This document shows positions 40,058 through 53,516 of a stretch of DNA of 64,000 nucleotides, piece by piece. This DNA is from Picocystis sp. L7 (taxonomy: Eukaryota; Chlorophyta; Picocystophyceae; Picocystales; Picocystaceae), in NCBI GenBank assembly GCA_020975725.1, contig QXJR01000022.1:434001-498000 (forward strand). The letters are read 5' to 3'. The position numbers were made by a program, and so were the translations under genes. How positions within the stretch are numbered: position 1 is the stretch's first letter; the number at the start of each line of letters is the position of its first letter. Under the pieces are notes generated by a model. That model did not search any database. It was not told the origin of the DNA and worked only from the letters and a program-made list of their open reading frames with translations.

Positions 40058-40251
40058 AAAGAGGCGATTCGTGGTCGTCGAATCGAGATCTTCGTTCGGT
40101 TCGGAATCGAGGGGGACCGGGCTGCACGACCACATGGAGACCCATGGTGCCCCCTTTCACCACCGGTCAGGGATCGAACGAAAGCGGGTTTTGCAAAAGC
40201 AGAGGGAAGTGGAAGAAGGTAGAAGATCCTTTATTGGGAAGGCAGGGGACC

Positions 40252-41714
40252 TCATGCGTTGCTTCCTACAGACTTCTTCCGCTTGCCAAGGGCCCAGCGT
40301 TTGCTTTTGGGAATCTTTGGACCCGCCAGCATGCCCGACTGAGAAGTCAAGGGTGGATCATGAGAAGGGTTGGCGAACTTGCTGGGTGTCTTGGGCAACG
40401 CAGCAACCGAAGGCAGCTCTTCCTCCCATCCCCCTCCCAAGCTCCCCAGTAAATTGTCCGTTCTTGACTTCTCAAGCAAAGCATCCACCGCCCTCCTTCC
40501 TACCAAAGTAGAACTTGTACGCGGGCGATGGGACTCTACCACCTTCACAACGCCCGTCTGCTGTGCACCCAAAGAAGATGGAAGCAATTTCCTTCCGTCT
40601 GACCCTGTTCTTCCTGATTCCTCTTCTTTCAGCGAAGAGACAACTGATTCAAAAAAACTTCCCCTGTGATCTACAGGATCGAAGGGTACACCTGAATCAC
40701 GACCTGTAAGGCCATCATCTCTCTCCTTGAAGCGGATCTTTTTGTTCATTCTATCTGGATCAGGATCACTCACTGCTTCAGGTACTTGTTCTACGGTCGG
40801 CTCCTTGCGCTTGCGGCTTCGTTTCCTCTCAGGGTGGAGAACTTGCCCGTCCAGGATGTCCAGCCAAGGAAGGTTGTCCAGCAGCTGTTCTTTGTATCCA
40901 GGCTTGGCCGTTATTGGATTACCGCTCAGGTTCAAATTTCTCAGATTTCTTAGCTCGACCAAAATGCTGACTTTGGCCCACTCAGCAATTACATTGTGTC
41001 CCAAGTCCAGGACCTTCAGATTGCCATTGTGCGAGATTTCTTCGGGCAGTGCGGCAATCCTATTGTGTCCGAGGCGAAGCTCTTGCAATTCTGTGCATTT
41101 CTTCAGGCACTTACCGATTTCGCGAATGTTGTTGTGAGCAGCCGAGAGCTTTTTCAAGCCCATCAACTGCTTCAACGAGCCTCCTAAATCTTCAATTCGG
41201 TTGTTCGAGAGCACCAGGGTGTTCAGCTGCTTTAGCTTTGGCAGGCCAAGAACGCTCACAATATCGTTGTTGTTAAGAATCAGCGCACCAACCTTCTCCA
41301 TCCCGTGCGTTTTCACCTCCCCTTGCAATTGGTTGTGACTGCAGTTCAAAACTTGCAGCTCTTCCATCCTCTCTATCCCTTCCAGGCTCGTCAACCGATT
41401 CCCCGATGCGTTCAGCCACTTCACTTTTGTGTTGTGCTCGAAACCCTTGAGCGTATTCAGCCTATTTTCGCTGATATCCACCCTCTTCAATCCCGTGCAC
41501 GCATCCAAATTCACGACCTAAGTCGGGTGCAAACCGGCGTGTTCCCTTCTGGTCAGCGTTTCGGTCAGGGCGGTTGCGTGCTCGGATTGTCGCTACGCTT
41601 CGTTATTCTGCACACCTCTTCGATTTCTTTTCCTCTGACGTCCAGCTTCTCCACCAAGGACACATCTTCCTCCGGATGGAGCGAGGAAACCACCACAGGC
41701 GTCAGGCGCACCAT
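40252..41714 (-). CDS. Leucine-rich repeat protein (SDS22-type repeats, one intron)
   Basis: 454 residues in two exons. Exon 1 41714-41616 (33 codons) starts MVRLTPVVVSSLHPEED and begins the first repeat. The intron is 41518-41615 (98 bp; donor GTGTG, acceptor ACTTAG; phase 0). Exon 2 runs 41517-40252. Together they restore the first repeat VEKLDVRGKEIEE-VVNLDACTGLKRVDIS. About eight 22-residue SDS22-like repeats follow (WLNASGNRLTSLEGI, ALILNNNDIVSVLGL, TLVLSNNRIEDLGG, ELRLGHNRIAALPEE, NLNLSGNPITAKPGY) and a cap NLPWLDILDGQ. The C-terminal 200 residues are disordered with a basic cluster (KRSRKRKE). Similar proteins bind PP1 or act as nuclear scaffolds; the partner here is unknown. Divergent from the DUF1499 gene. 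Confidence 0.8.
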
Positions 41715-42020
41715 CCTGCGCCGCCTCGACCGTCGCTCAACCTCTCCAATCGATGCTTCGACCCTCCCTCATCGCACACTCTGGTCCAGATCTCGATAAA
41801 TGCGTCCAAGAACTCGATTGCACCGGCCTGGTACCGTGGGGCTAAGGTTTAGGGAACGAGTTAACTCCTGCGTCCAGGATGACGTGCCAGGTGCGACCAT
41901 GCACCCCGTCCCATTGATATCTCCGACAGAGGTTTCGTTTCTCCCTCGATATCTCGTGAAGAGGTATCGATGGGGGCTCGGTCGGGAAGCCGAACCTGCG
42001 ACGAAGAGACCGACGACGCG
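41715..42020. promoter_or_regulatory. Divergent promoter LRR / DUF1499 with GATATC elements and GTTAAC box
   Basis: GAGTTAACTCC near 41861-41871, ATTGATATC at 41913-41921, TCGATATCTCG at 41946-41956 and GGTATCGATGGG at 41962-41973. The last lies 50 bp before the DUF1499 ATG. AGATCTCGATAAATG near 41788 is a further copy. Confidence 0.5.
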
Positions 42021-42950
42021 ATGGAAGCTGTGCGACGTTCCTTGCCACCTTCAACGTGTGCGCTCTCGTCCCTCAGACGGAGGCAGGAGGTCGTCGATCG
42101 ACCCGCCATGCCTTGGCACACGCGTGTGGCGCTGTCGCTGGCGGTCGGGGCGCAGGTGGTGGCCACGAGCGCCTGGGCATCGGACGCGCCCAGTGTCGGA
42201 GTTTGTCCGGATTGCATCGGCGTGCTGAATGGATACCTCAACAGCTGCCCGGAGGAAGTGGAGAGCTGTGCATCCACGCAGAACGACGACGAAGCGCATT
42301 TCGTGCCGCCTTGGGAGTACGACGGCACGAGGGAGGAGGCGAAGCAGCAGCTGGTGGAGGTCGCGGTGAACGGCGTGCGTGGCCAGATGTACGGCCAACT
42401 TCCATCCACCGAAACGCGGGCCAAGGTTGCTTCCTGGATATTCAGAACCACCGGATCGGTGATGGCGGGACGAGCGCCCCCAGCCAGGCCTCCGATGGAG
42501 CTGGAAAGGAGGGACACGCTGCTGGATGACTTCGTGGGAGAGGTTGCCGAAGACAATGGAGATTACATGCGCATCGTCTTCACTGGGAAAGGGAAGAAGC
42601 AAGGGCTGGTCTACGATGCAGAATTCTTGTTCCTTAAGGACGACTCCATCATCGACACTCGCATCGCACTCAGAAACGGAATGCCCGAAGGAAAAGGACA
42701 GCTTCAGGCATCACTGGCTCGCGGACTGTTCGTGGATCGCAACGGCGCCAAGTCGCTGCTGGATGAAATCCGTAAAACGCTGCGGTGGCAATCTGCACCT
42801 GTGATCACTGGGTTCGACCCCGCATGGAATGACAAGAAAAAACTGTGGTTCGAAGATGCCTTTGAATCTGCACAGGATCCTCGAAAGCTGTTCCAACACG
42901 ACAACATCGATCGCCAGGATGAGCTCCTGAGTGGAGATCCCTACTTTTAA
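42021..42950 (+). CDS. DUF1499 protein, probably thylakoid lumen
   Basis: 309 residues. The N-terminus has a plastid transit-like part (MEAVRRSLPPSTCALSSLRR) followed by a hydrophobic segment VALSLAVGAQVVATSAWA and an AWASDA cleavage-like site, i.e. a bipartite lumen-targeting signal. The DUF1499 core is visible as SCASTQNDDEAHFVPPWEY, then AKQQLVEVAVNGV, GDYMRIVFTG and DAEFLFLKDDSIIDTRIALR. No catalytic function is known for the family; plant members are plastid or lumen proteins. The C-terminal 80 residues (LARGLFVDRNGAKSLLDEI) are a family-specific extension. Shares its promoter with the LRR gene and converges on the ubiquitin-like gene 50 bp downstream. Confidence 0.75.
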   Translation: MEAVRRSLPPSTCALSSLRRRQEVVDRPAMPWHTRVALSLAVGAQVVATSAWASDAPSVGVCPDCIGVLNGYLNSCPEEVESCASTQNDDEAHFVPPWEYDGTREEAKQQLVEVAVNGVRGQMYGQLPSTETRAKVASWIFRTTGSVMAGRAPPARPPMELERRDTLLDDFVGEVAEDNGDYMRIVFTGKGKKQGLVYDAEFLFLKDDSIIDTRIALRNGMPEGKGQLQASLARGLFVDRNGAKSLLDEIRKTLRWQSAPVITGFDPAWNDKKKLWFEDAFESAQDPRKLFQHDNIDRQDELLSGDPYF

Positions 42951-42999
42951 GTGATCCATCCCTTACGGGGCCGGGTTTTTAGACGTGGGAGTACGCGCG

Positions 43000-43485
43000 T
43001 CATGGGCCGTCCGGATCTGCGCTCCTACCTTCGTCGGCCCAGAACCCGACAGGATCCATTCGCTTCGCAAAATCTTCGTACTTGAGCAGCTCTTTCCTGG
43101 CATTTTCTTCGGGCGGAGCCATGGTAGGATACCAGCTCTGTCTTCCAGCCAGCAGAAGCTTGTCGCCGTTCTGGACTCCTGCGAGTCGCAGGGTGGTTTC
43201 GTCTACGTCGAGTGCATTCCCTCTCGCGCACTTCAATCGGAGCATCTGCATGTTGACAGGTATGTGATGGATCTGCGAGAGCCTCTTTTTCAGTTCTCCT
43301 ACCGTGTTTTCGTCTCCCATGTGCAACTCTCCCGTCCAGGCGTTATAGGCTTCCCCGAACTGCACCACGACCTTCAGTGGCACTCCTCGAACTTCGATCC
43401 GACTGTCCGTGGATCTCTCTCGTTCCACGTGTCCTGCCTGACGCAGAGCAGCCGAACCAGCCCTTTCGCCGAGGTACTTGGCCAT
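43000..43485 (-). CDS. Small protein with a ubiquitin-like domain
   Basis: 161 residues. Residues about 40-110 show the beta-grasp pattern: LKVVVQFGEAYNAW, then ELKKRLSQIHHIPVNMQML, LKCARGNALDVDETTLRLAG, and GVQNGDKLLLAG. There is no C-terminal GG, so it is a ubiquitin-like domain protein and not a conjugated modifier. The tail ARKELLKYEDFAKRMDPVGFW is not recognised. An in-frame ATG four codons upstream (43497) is an alternative start. It could be a proteasome shuttle or chaperone cofactor, but nothing in the sequence decides this. Confidence 0.65.
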   Translation of the reverse strand: MAKYLGERAGSAALRQAGHVERERSTDSRIEVRGVPLKVVVQFGEAYNAWTGELHMGDENTVGELKKRLSQIHHIPVNMQMLRLKCARGNALDVDETTLRLAGVQNGDKLLLAGRQSWYPTMAPPEENARKELLKYEDFAKRMDPVGFWADEGRSADPDGP

Positions 43486-43668
43486 GGACGCGCACACGAA
43501 AGGTCGTCGGACGACGCTTCGCTTTCCCGACCGCCCTCGGGGTTAACTTCGTAGGTTAAGTTCGGGACCGGATCCGAACCTGGGGTTTGTTTCCTGGCGA
43601 AGTTCACCCTCGATGGAGGGGGGGAAGGGAGGCACCTCCTCGATTTAAGTCCAATGTTAAGCCAGGCC
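43486..43668. promoter_or_regulatory. Short divergent promoter with GTTAAC/TTAAG boxes
   Basis: GGGTTAACTTCGTAGGTTAAGTTCGG at about 43540-43565 has two boxes in inverted-like order, and GATTTAAGTCC with TGTTAAGCC lie at about 43641-43662 next to the NSRP1-like start. The whole spacer is 183 bp. Confidence 0.5.
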
Positions 43669-44630
43669 ATGGCATCCGGTCACACACCGTCGGAAGCGCA
43701 GGCGATGCGTGGCCGTTCGCGCCTCGTCCACGGCCTCCACGAACGCGTTGCCAATGCGTTCGGGGACGAGGAGGACGAGGAAGACGAATGGGAAGATCCC
43801 AAGAAAGCAGAAGCCGCGCGGGTGGCGGCTTTGCTCGCGCGACAGCAGAAAGCCCAAGCGGAGGTGGGTCCAGGCGAGAGTGGAAGTCGTTGCACGGCAA
43901 GGACTGGTGACTGACTTCTACCCGTTGCATCGTGAGAAAAAAGGTAGCGAAGAATGTAGAAGCGGCTGTCAATGAGGATCCCACGGTGTATCAATATGAC
44001 GAGGTGTACGAGGACATGAAGATGGAAACCAAGAAGCCCAAGGTGGAGGAGAAGAAGCCCAAATACGTCGAAGCCATCCTGACGCATGCCAAGGAGAGAG
44101 AGAAGGAACGAGACATTCTGATGGAGAGGAAAATTGCACGAGAAATCGAAAAAGAAGCCGAAGTGTACGGAGATGTAGAAAAGTTCGTCACTGCAGGGTA
44201 CAAGAGGAAGCTGGAGGAGAGGCAAGCATGGATAGAAGAACAAAACGCTAGAGAGGCACAGGAAGAGAAGGCTGGAGCCGTTCCACGAAGTCTCCAGGGA
44301 CACAGGCCACTCTTTCAAGCCGTGGAGGCAGCACCTGCACTGGCCAAAGGAGATGGGGCAGTCGCTCAGGACACCGATGGAAAGGGAAGTCCAAGGTCGA
44401 ACCCCACAGAATCGCCACGTAGGAAAACGAATGCGCGTGCATCTGTGCCAGAGCCTTTTGTTGGGAATGCCGAGGAGAGGGATCCATCCCAGGCAGAGCC
44501 TGTTCGGACGGAGAACAACACTGATCAGGCGTGCCCACCCCTCGCCTCAGGAGAGGCACGGGAACAGAAAATAAAGGCGGCCAGAGAACGATACCTGATG
44601 AGAAAAGCTTGCAGGTTAACAAAAACTTGA
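43669..44630 (+). CDS. NSRP1/CCDC55-like nuclear speckle splicing regulator (one intron)
   Basis: 293 residues in two exons. Exon 1 43669-43863 encodes the acidic ANAFGDEEDEEDEWEDP segment and ends QQKAQAE. The intron is 43864-43943 (80 bp; donor GTGGGT, acceptor AAAAAAG as drawn; a second AG seven bases earlier is in another phase). Exon 2 begins VAKNVEAAVNEDPTVYQYDEVY, the hallmark of the DUF2040/NSRP1 family, then KPKYVEAILTHAKEREKERDI and FVTAGYKRKLEERQAWIEE. NSRP1 binds splicing factors in nuclear speckles and affects alternative splice choice. The C-terminal half is disordered. Without the intron the gene looks like two unrelated short frames. AATAAA follows the stop at about 44660. Confidence 0.82.
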
Positions 44631-44673
44631 GATGCTACAGGCAAACAGCACCCGCTTGCAATAAATAGGATAC

Positions 44674-44696
44674 AGCATGCCAATGACTGGCATGCT
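44674..44696. terminator. Perfect hairpin between convergent genes
   Basis: AGCATGCCA, loop ATGAC, TGGCATGCT: a 9-bp perfect stem just after an AATAAA and before a T-rich stretch, in the 105-bp gap between the NSRP1-like and DnaJ-type genes. A role in 3' end formation is inferred. Confidence 0.35.
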
Positions 44697-44735
44697 CCCT
44701 TTTATTTCCGCATTCGTAGGAGGGTGACGCAGGCC

Positions 44736-45275
44736 TCACTTGGCTTTTCTGGCACCTCCTAAACCCTTGCAGCACATGCAACGCACCGACATGGTCCCTT
44801 TGCAGATGGGGCATGGGATGTTCTTGCCTTCTGCCGGATGGTACCTTGGATCATATCCTGGATTGCTCCGACACACAGGGCATGGTTCTCTTCCTTTTCC
44901 ATTGCAACGCGGGCAGATTTCACCCAGCTTGTACACAGGAGGATGGAGTAGCACGTAGAAAAGCAATGCACCCACGGTTGCAACGGTGAGTGCATCCATG
45001 GCAACTCCCACCACACGTTTGGCCAGCGGCTTTCCATGGTGGAACTCGTACCCGCTCTTGTACCGTTCCACGAGACGCTTTGTCCCTTCTACGTCCATCG
45101 GACCCAATGGTACCTCTATCTCTTTGTACGCCCATGTTTGCATCGACCTCTTCCATCTGCTGTTCCTACACGCGCCTGGTTTGGACGCCAGCGTCCTTGC
45201 GACGCCGGGTCCGAGGCATCGATGCATGGACACCACGCTTCCATATGTACGAGGTGCAGTCGGATGGGCTTCCAT
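44736..45275 (-). CDS. DnaJ-type zinc finger membrane protein, probably plastid
   Basis: About 179 residues from the chosen ATG (in-frame ATGs also at 45305 and 45338). The N-terminus is Arg/Ser-rich and unstructured, like a transit peptide. One membrane span VGVAMDALTVATVGALLFYVLL is followed by four CxxC units with DnaJ-like spacing: CPRCNGKG, CPVCRSNPG, CPICKGT and CMCCKGLGG. Such small proteins (LQY1-, BSD2- and ORANGE-like) act as plastid thiol or folding assistants, for example in photosystem II repair. There is no J domain. The precise subgroup cannot be told. Confidence 0.65.
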   Translation of the reverse strand: MEAHPTAPRTYGSVVSMHRCLGPGVARTLASKPGACRNSRWKRSMQTWAYKEIEVPLGPMDVEGTKRLVERYKSGYEFHHGKPLAKRVVGVAMDALTVATVGALLFYVLLHPPVYKLGEICPRCNGKGREPCPVCRSNPGYDPRYHPAEGKNIPCPICKGTMSVRCMCCKGLGGARKAK

Positions 45276-45756
45276 CCACACTTTCGCCGAGCAAGACGCG
45301 TCCATCACCGTGCGGTGGAGATGGAAAGTGTGTCGCAACGTTTCAGACGTTTGGAATGGGACCTGGTTGGGGACATTTCCTAGCTAAGGATCCTCCCCCC
45401 ATGACACATAGGTCCAACAACACTGCCATCAATGACCACCAAAGGGACGAGCAACGGGGAGTCCTGGACCTGGAAAGGACAGGCGAAGGTACGAGAGGAC
45501 GATCAGGCAAATCAAATCACTATTCATCACAATTGCAAAAGGTGCAGTCCGGGCGCTATGCTCATGGGGCTTCCAAACGAGAATCGACCCATCCAAGTTA
45601 TTGATGTGGGCCAGCTTTTTGGTCCGAAGAGCGCTCTAGGAAACATGCGCAGGGGCAGCGTGCAAACGAGACTCCAGGGGACATGCCAGCTGAATTTTGC
45701 AAGCAATGTCCAAGCACCACTCGTTCCAAGGGAGTTCCAATTCATGGCTAGTCCTC
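45276..45756. other. Intergenic region between DnaJ-type gene and left beta-tubulin
   Basis: Upstream side of the DnaJ-type gene and 3' side of the tubulin gene. No gene recognised; no GATATC element seen. Homology to the right tubulin copy ends within the last codons, so the two tubulin 3' UTRs are unrelated. Confidence 0.4.
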
Positions 45757-49276
<3,520 letters not shown>

Positions 49277-49482
49277 TTTGTGTGTAACTATATTGCACAC
49301 CCATCTCCCAGAAAATTGTTGCGATCTTAAAAGTTGTCACCTCGCTGTAAGAACCTTTTGCAAAATATCGCTGTAGCAGTTCGTTGATGGGCTGCCTACG
49401 CCACACTTGGTCATTTTCACCCTTACTCCCCGAACAAACGAGCAAAATCGAGAACACCTCGCCAGTTCAAACTGCCATGCGT

Positions 49483-51132
49483 TTAGCTGGCTGCTGGCAA
49501 GGTCCAGTCCGCCGCAATTGGCCCCACATCCGAGATGACCTCTCTGTGGCTTGACCACACCTTCTGGATGGCTTCTGGCGTACCAATGCCTGCAGCACGA
49601 GGATCACCTGCTGGGCCGAACCAATGGTTTTGTGGTGCTCCAGTGGTACGCGCACGAAGACCAATGTATGTTGTTCCATTCACTGTGTGTCCCACAAAGT
49701 TGTCCACGAACAACGGGTCACTAGAAACCACGCCAGCTGTAAGATGGGCATCCATCTTCTCAAAAATCTGCAAAATCTTGGGAACATCATCATCTCCATA
49801 TTCCGTGAGAATCTGGAACGGCCCGAAGATTTCAGTTGTTACTAGTTCAAAATTGTCTTCTGAAGCCAACATTTGGTCAATTGGCACAAACACTGCTGTG
49901 GGAAGCATCGCGCCATATTCCCGTGGGATTGTGTGACCGGGAATTTCCTTCCCACCAAAGACCAGGCGTGCACCTGGGATCTTCAAAAGCTTCTCAATGT
50001 GAGAATAGATTCGCTCGTTCGTAACGGTCAGGGTTGGTCCGATCGTGAGGTTGCTGAGCTCCCGACGAGAGGCAAGCTTCGACAGGCGATCTTCCAGATT
50101 GACACCATCCTTCGTCCATTCTTTGTGCATGAAAAGCAATGACTGAGCGGAACATTTCTGACCCGAGCAAGCGTACGCATCTTGATCACACACATACGAA
50201 ACGTATTCAATTTCCTTTTCTGTCTTTGGAACATCAGGGCCCAGGACCTTCCAGTCAAACCCTGCATCTTCCACACTCAGCCTTCCATGCAGATCTGCAG
50301 ACAGCTTTTCTGCCACTCGCTTGCTCCCTGTGAAGAGGACCGTTCGTGGATTACCAGTCATGAGCAGCTCATTCATTTCTGCGCCGCCAGTGTTGATAAA
50401 GTCCACGTCTTCTCCGGGCACCCCACAGTACTGCATGAGTTTGAGCATCTGCTCCATGACAACGCTGACTTTGGAATCCACTTTGAGCACGGGACGGTTT
50501 CCCATGTACAGAGCTCCCATAAGCTGCAGCACTGGGATTTCCAGTGGGAAATTGAAGGGTGTAATGATGGCCACTGGTCCGTAGGGCCAGCGGTATCCGT
50601 TGCTGTACTGTCCGTTGTGATCTCCGGGCACACCGAAGCTTCTGGCCAGGAAGCGCACTTGATCTCCACAGAAGTTTTCGAGGAACCTCGTGGTCACGCT
50701 GACTTCTCCCATGGCTTGTACGTAGCTTTTAGGGGACACTCTTTGGATGAGTTTCGAGAAGTAATCTGCCACTTCGGGCTTGCGCATCTCGCCGACGAGC
50801 CTGGCGGTGATGTCGCCGTACATGAGGTACCTCTCTGGGTTCTTCTTGGGATTGTGCATGCCGTGTTTGGGCACCTGGTGCATCCTTTCGGCGTACTCCT
50901 GAATCGCTTTGCCACGCGTGAGCGGCACGCGCAGCATGGATTTTCCGTCGAGCGGATCCTGCACTTCTTCGAAGACGCAACCTGGCGGCAGCTTCCATTC
51001 TCCGCCCACGAGGTTGCACACGAGGTCTCCTTCCAACTTTTCCGGATCCTTGTCGGCCCAGGAAGGAACTGCCAAGGTCCTGGCGTGCGCCTGCATCGCA
51101 CGAGACGCGTGTCGAGTGGCGATCGCGCGCAT
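49483..51132 (-). CDS. P5CDH: Delta-1-pyrroline-5-carboxylate dehydrogenase, ALDH12 type
   Basis: 549 residues, like plant ALDH12A1. The enzyme oxidises P5C/glutamate semialdehyde to glutamate with NAD+, the last step of proline breakdown, in mitochondria. The leader MRAIATRHASRAMQAHARTL is a mitochondrial presequence. Diagnostic ALDH12 blocks: SPKSYVQAMGEVSVTTRFLENF, FCGDQVRFLARSFGVPGDH, RWPYGPVAIITPFNFPLEIP, VLKVDSKVSVVMEQM, DAGFDWKVLGPDV, the catalytic Cys in DAYACSGQKCSAQS, VTTEIFGPFQILTEY, and RTTGAPQNHWFGPAGDPRAAG. The catalytic region looks intact. An 18-bp perfect palindrome lies 105 bp upstream. It is two genes away from glutamate 5-kinase, the opposite direction of the pathway. Confidence 0.93.
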   Translation of the reverse strand: MRAIATRHASRAMQAHARTLAVPSWADKDPEKLEGDLVCNLVGGEWKLPPGCVFEEVQDPLDGKSMLRVPLTRGKAIQEYAERMHQVPKHGMHNPKKNPERYLMYGDITARLVGEMRKPEVADYFSKLIQRVSPKSYVQAMGEVSVTTRFLENFCGDQVRFLARSFGVPGDHNGQYSNGYRWPYGPVAIITPFNFPLEIPVLQLMGALYMGNRPVLKVDSKVSVVMEQMLKLMQYCGVPGEDVDFINTGGAEMNELLMTGNPRTVLFTGSKRVAEKLSADLHGRLSVEDAGFDWKVLGPDVPKTEKEIEYVSYVCDQDAYACSGQKCSAQSLLFMHKEWTKDGVNLEDRLSKLASRRELSNLTIGPTLTVTNERIYSHIEKLLKIPGARLVFGGKEIPGHTIPREYGAMLPTAVFVPIDQMLASEDNFELVTTEIFGPFQILTEYGDDDVPKILQIFEKMDAHLTAGVVSSDPLFVDNFVGHTVNGTTYIGLRARTTGAPQNHWFGPAGDPRAAGIGTPEAIQKVWSSHREVISDVGPIAADWTLPAAS

Positions 51133-51686
51133 CGCGTAAGACCAGTTCGTGTCTTTTGGCTTCGTCGATCGATCCCTTCTCGACGAGTCCAACCGCACGA
51201 GGTTCCCTTTCCCACCCGGGGGAAACCCGGGTCTGTTCCGGGTTCGAACCCGGACCTTCACCCGGGACCAGGGAGGAGGTCGACCGAAAGGGGGGGGCTG
51301 ACTCGGATGGGGGTGTGCTGACAGAAGGGGATGGAGAAGCACAGCCAAGAACAACCTCATGTCCATCCTTCCGAACACATCTGTGGCCTTGGAAGAGGCA
51401 CAGATTGGAGGCCCTTCTGAACACCAACAGGACCAACTGAACCCAAGAGGGGAGGTCGTCCAGAACCCAACCTGCAGCACCAAACCACGCCCAGTCTGAA
51501 GGCAAGGGGATCGTGAATGCTGCATCCAAAGGCATCGGTGCAGCATGGATCGCTCGCACCCGTCCCACCCCCTGCTGAACCAACCAGCGGTCTGGTCAAG
51601 CTTTGACGTGAACAAAGCATCCATGAGTAGCGATGGAAGCAGGGAGGATGAGTGAATGAATGAATGGATTTCACCAACAGGGCGAA
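51133..51686. promoter_or_regulatory. P5CDH upstream region with CCCGGG repeats
   Basis: ACCCGGG occurs at about 51214, 51225, 51249 (as AACCCGG) and 51260. TCCGGGTTCGAACCCGGA at 51237-51254 is an 18-bp perfect palindrome. The rest (to the ArgRS stop) shows no gene. Confidence 0.45.
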
Positions 51687-53516
51687 TCAAATACGATACA
51701 AGGGACGGATGCCCAAGAGATGGAAACACGCACGCATGATCTCGGCCGTAGCCTCGCACAACAGAAGGCGGCTGTCCTCTTCCGGCGTGCCAATCACCTG
51801 ACAGTTGCCGTAAAAGTCGGTGAACTTCGTGGACAAGTCGTACAAATACTCGCAGATGCGGTTGGGAAGCAAGTCCTCCAATGCGGAAACCACCGCCTCC
51901 GGAAAACGGAAGATGTGTAGGGCCAAAGCACGCTCGGAATCATGACCCAAATGAATCTCACCACCCGCACGAGCCAACGCATGCACGTCTTTCCCAGACT
52001 TGCGAATGATCGACGCAATGCGGGCATGGGCATACAGCAAGTACACCGCTGTATCGCCCTTCAGGTCCAGCATCGCATCGAACGAGAACTTGTAGTTGGT
52101 GCTGCGGTTGTTGCGCAAGTCTGCGTACTTCACCGCACCATAGCCCATTGCTTCAGAGGCCTCCACGATCTCCGCCTCCGTGAACTCCTCCCCGCGGCGT
52201 TCTTTGATCTGATCGTAGCAGCGTTTCTTGGCCTCGTCCAAAAGCTCCACCAACCGAACCACTTCGCCCGAGCGCGTTCGAAAGCGTTTCCCATCCTCTC
52301 CCAGCACAAGTCCAAAGCCCACGTGGTCCACCCGTACCTCCTGCTCGGATCCCTTCGGAGGGATCCAACCAGCCATCTCTGCAGCTTTAAAAACCATCTT
52401 GAAGTGGTTCTGCTGACCAACATCCGTCACATATATGATCCAATCCGCACCCTCCTCATTGACACGATGCCGGATCGCAGCCAGGTCCGTGCTGGCATAA
52501 TTGAAACCACCATCGCTCTTCTTCACGATCAATGGGACATCGACTCCAGGGACAAACACGCAGAGGGCTCCCTCGGACATTTCTGCGATCTTCCTCTCCT
52601 CCAATTCATTCACCACATCAGCCAGGTAGGGATTGTAGAAGCTTTCTCCTCGCTCCTCCAATTGGACACCCAGTCTCTCGTAAATCTTTTGGAACTCCTT
52701 CCTGCTGATGTCGCAGATGCGTTGCCAGGATTCCTTCGAATCGACATCTCCCCTCTGCAAGGACACAACGGCCATCTGGGCCCTCTTTTTGAACTCCTCG
52801 TCCTCGTCGAATTTGACCTTGGCCGCCTTGTAGAAGGCCTGCAAGTCGGACACAGAATCTTCCACGTCGGTTTTGTCATCCGACTGGAGATCATTCATAT
52901 ATTCAATCAGCATCCCGAACTGGGTCCCCCAGTCTCCCACGTGGTTCAGCCTCAGAACTTTTGCATTGCAAAACTCCAGGCACCTGCAGAGGGTGTCACC
53001 AATGATGGTGGAGCGAAGGTGCCCCACGTGCATTTCTTTGGCCACGTTTGGCGAGGAAAAATCCACCACCACCTTCGCGTGCCCTCCGGGCACGGGAGGT
53101 GCCCACGAGCTCACACCATCTCGCAGCATTTGTGCCACTTGTGAAGCGAGATAGGCGTCGGAGACGGTGGCGTTGATGAATCCAGGACCGGCGATGGAGG
53201 TACTGGCCACCATGTCATTATCCGGCATGGCTTGCAGGATTTTCTCGGCCACATTCCTGGGATTCTTCACGTCTTCGAACCCTTCCTTGGCTTTGAGCAC
53301 GCGGAAGAGTCCCATGGCGTTGTTGCATTGGTAGTCGCCGAATTTGGCGTTTTGGGTGGCTGCGACCAGCGGTTCTGCTTCGACACCAGGGAAGGCGCGC
53401 ACCAGTGCTTCTCCGAAGATCTTTTCCACCCTCGCTTGCAGTGGAGGTGCGGCCATCTTCCTTGCTTGAGAGAGCGCAGCACAAGCCACACGTGGACGGG
53501 TCCGACCGACGCGCAT
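51687..53516 (-). CDS. RARS: Arginyl-tRNA synthetase
   Basis: 609 residues from the first plausible ATG, or 589 from the internal ATG at 53456 (MAAPPLQARVEKIF). The longer form adds RVGRTRPRVACAALSQARK, a targeting-like leader, so two start sites could give organellar and cytosolic enzymes as in plants. Class Ia features: N-terminal Add1 domain (QNAKFGDYQCNNAMGLF), HIGH-type motif SSPNVAKEMHVGHLRSTIIGD, LRLNHVGDWGTQFGMLIEY, DLAAIRHRV, VGFGLVLGEDGKRFRTRSGE (KMSK region) and the C-terminal anticodon-binding DALM domain (ALALHIFRFPEAV, LPNRICEYLYDLSTKFTDFY). The enzyme charges tRNA-Arg. The promoter element at 53599-53623 lies about 85 bp upstream; the divergent gene is glutamate 5-kinase. Confidence 0.95.
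   Translation of the reverse strand: MRVGRTRPRVACAALSQARKMAAPPLQARVEKIFGEALVRAFPGVEAEPLVAATQNAKFGDYQCNNAMGLFRVLKAKEGFEDVKNPRNVAEKILQAMPDNDMVASTSIAGPGFINATVSDAYLASQVAQMLRDGVSSWAPPVPGGHAKVVVDFSSPNVAKEMHVGHLRSTIIGDTLCRCLEFCNAKVLRLNHVGDWGTQFGMLIEYMNDLQSDDKTDVEDSVSDLQAFYKAAKVKFDEDEEFKKRAQMAVVSLQRGDVDSKESWQRICDISRKEFQKIYERLGVQLEERGESFYNPYLADVVNELEERKIAEMSEGALCVFVPGVDVPLIVKKSDGGFNYASTDLAAIRHRVNEEGADWIIYVTDVGQQNHFKMVFKAAEMAGWIPPKGSEQEVRVDHVGFGLVLGEDGKRFRTRSGEVVRLVELLDEAKKRCYDQIKERRGEEFTEAEIVEASEAMGYGAVKYADLRNNRSTNYKFSFDAMLDLKGDTAVYLLYAHARIASIIRKSGKDVHALARAGGEIHLGHDSERALALHIFRFPEAVVSALEDLLPNRICEYLYDLSTKFTDFYGNCQVIGTPEEDSRLLLCEATAEIMRACFHLLGIRPLYRI

Noticed and set aside
51237-51254. tRNA gene suggested by the GGGTTCGAACCC motif
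   Set aside because: No acceptor, D or anticodon stem can be placed around it; it is a plain palindrome.
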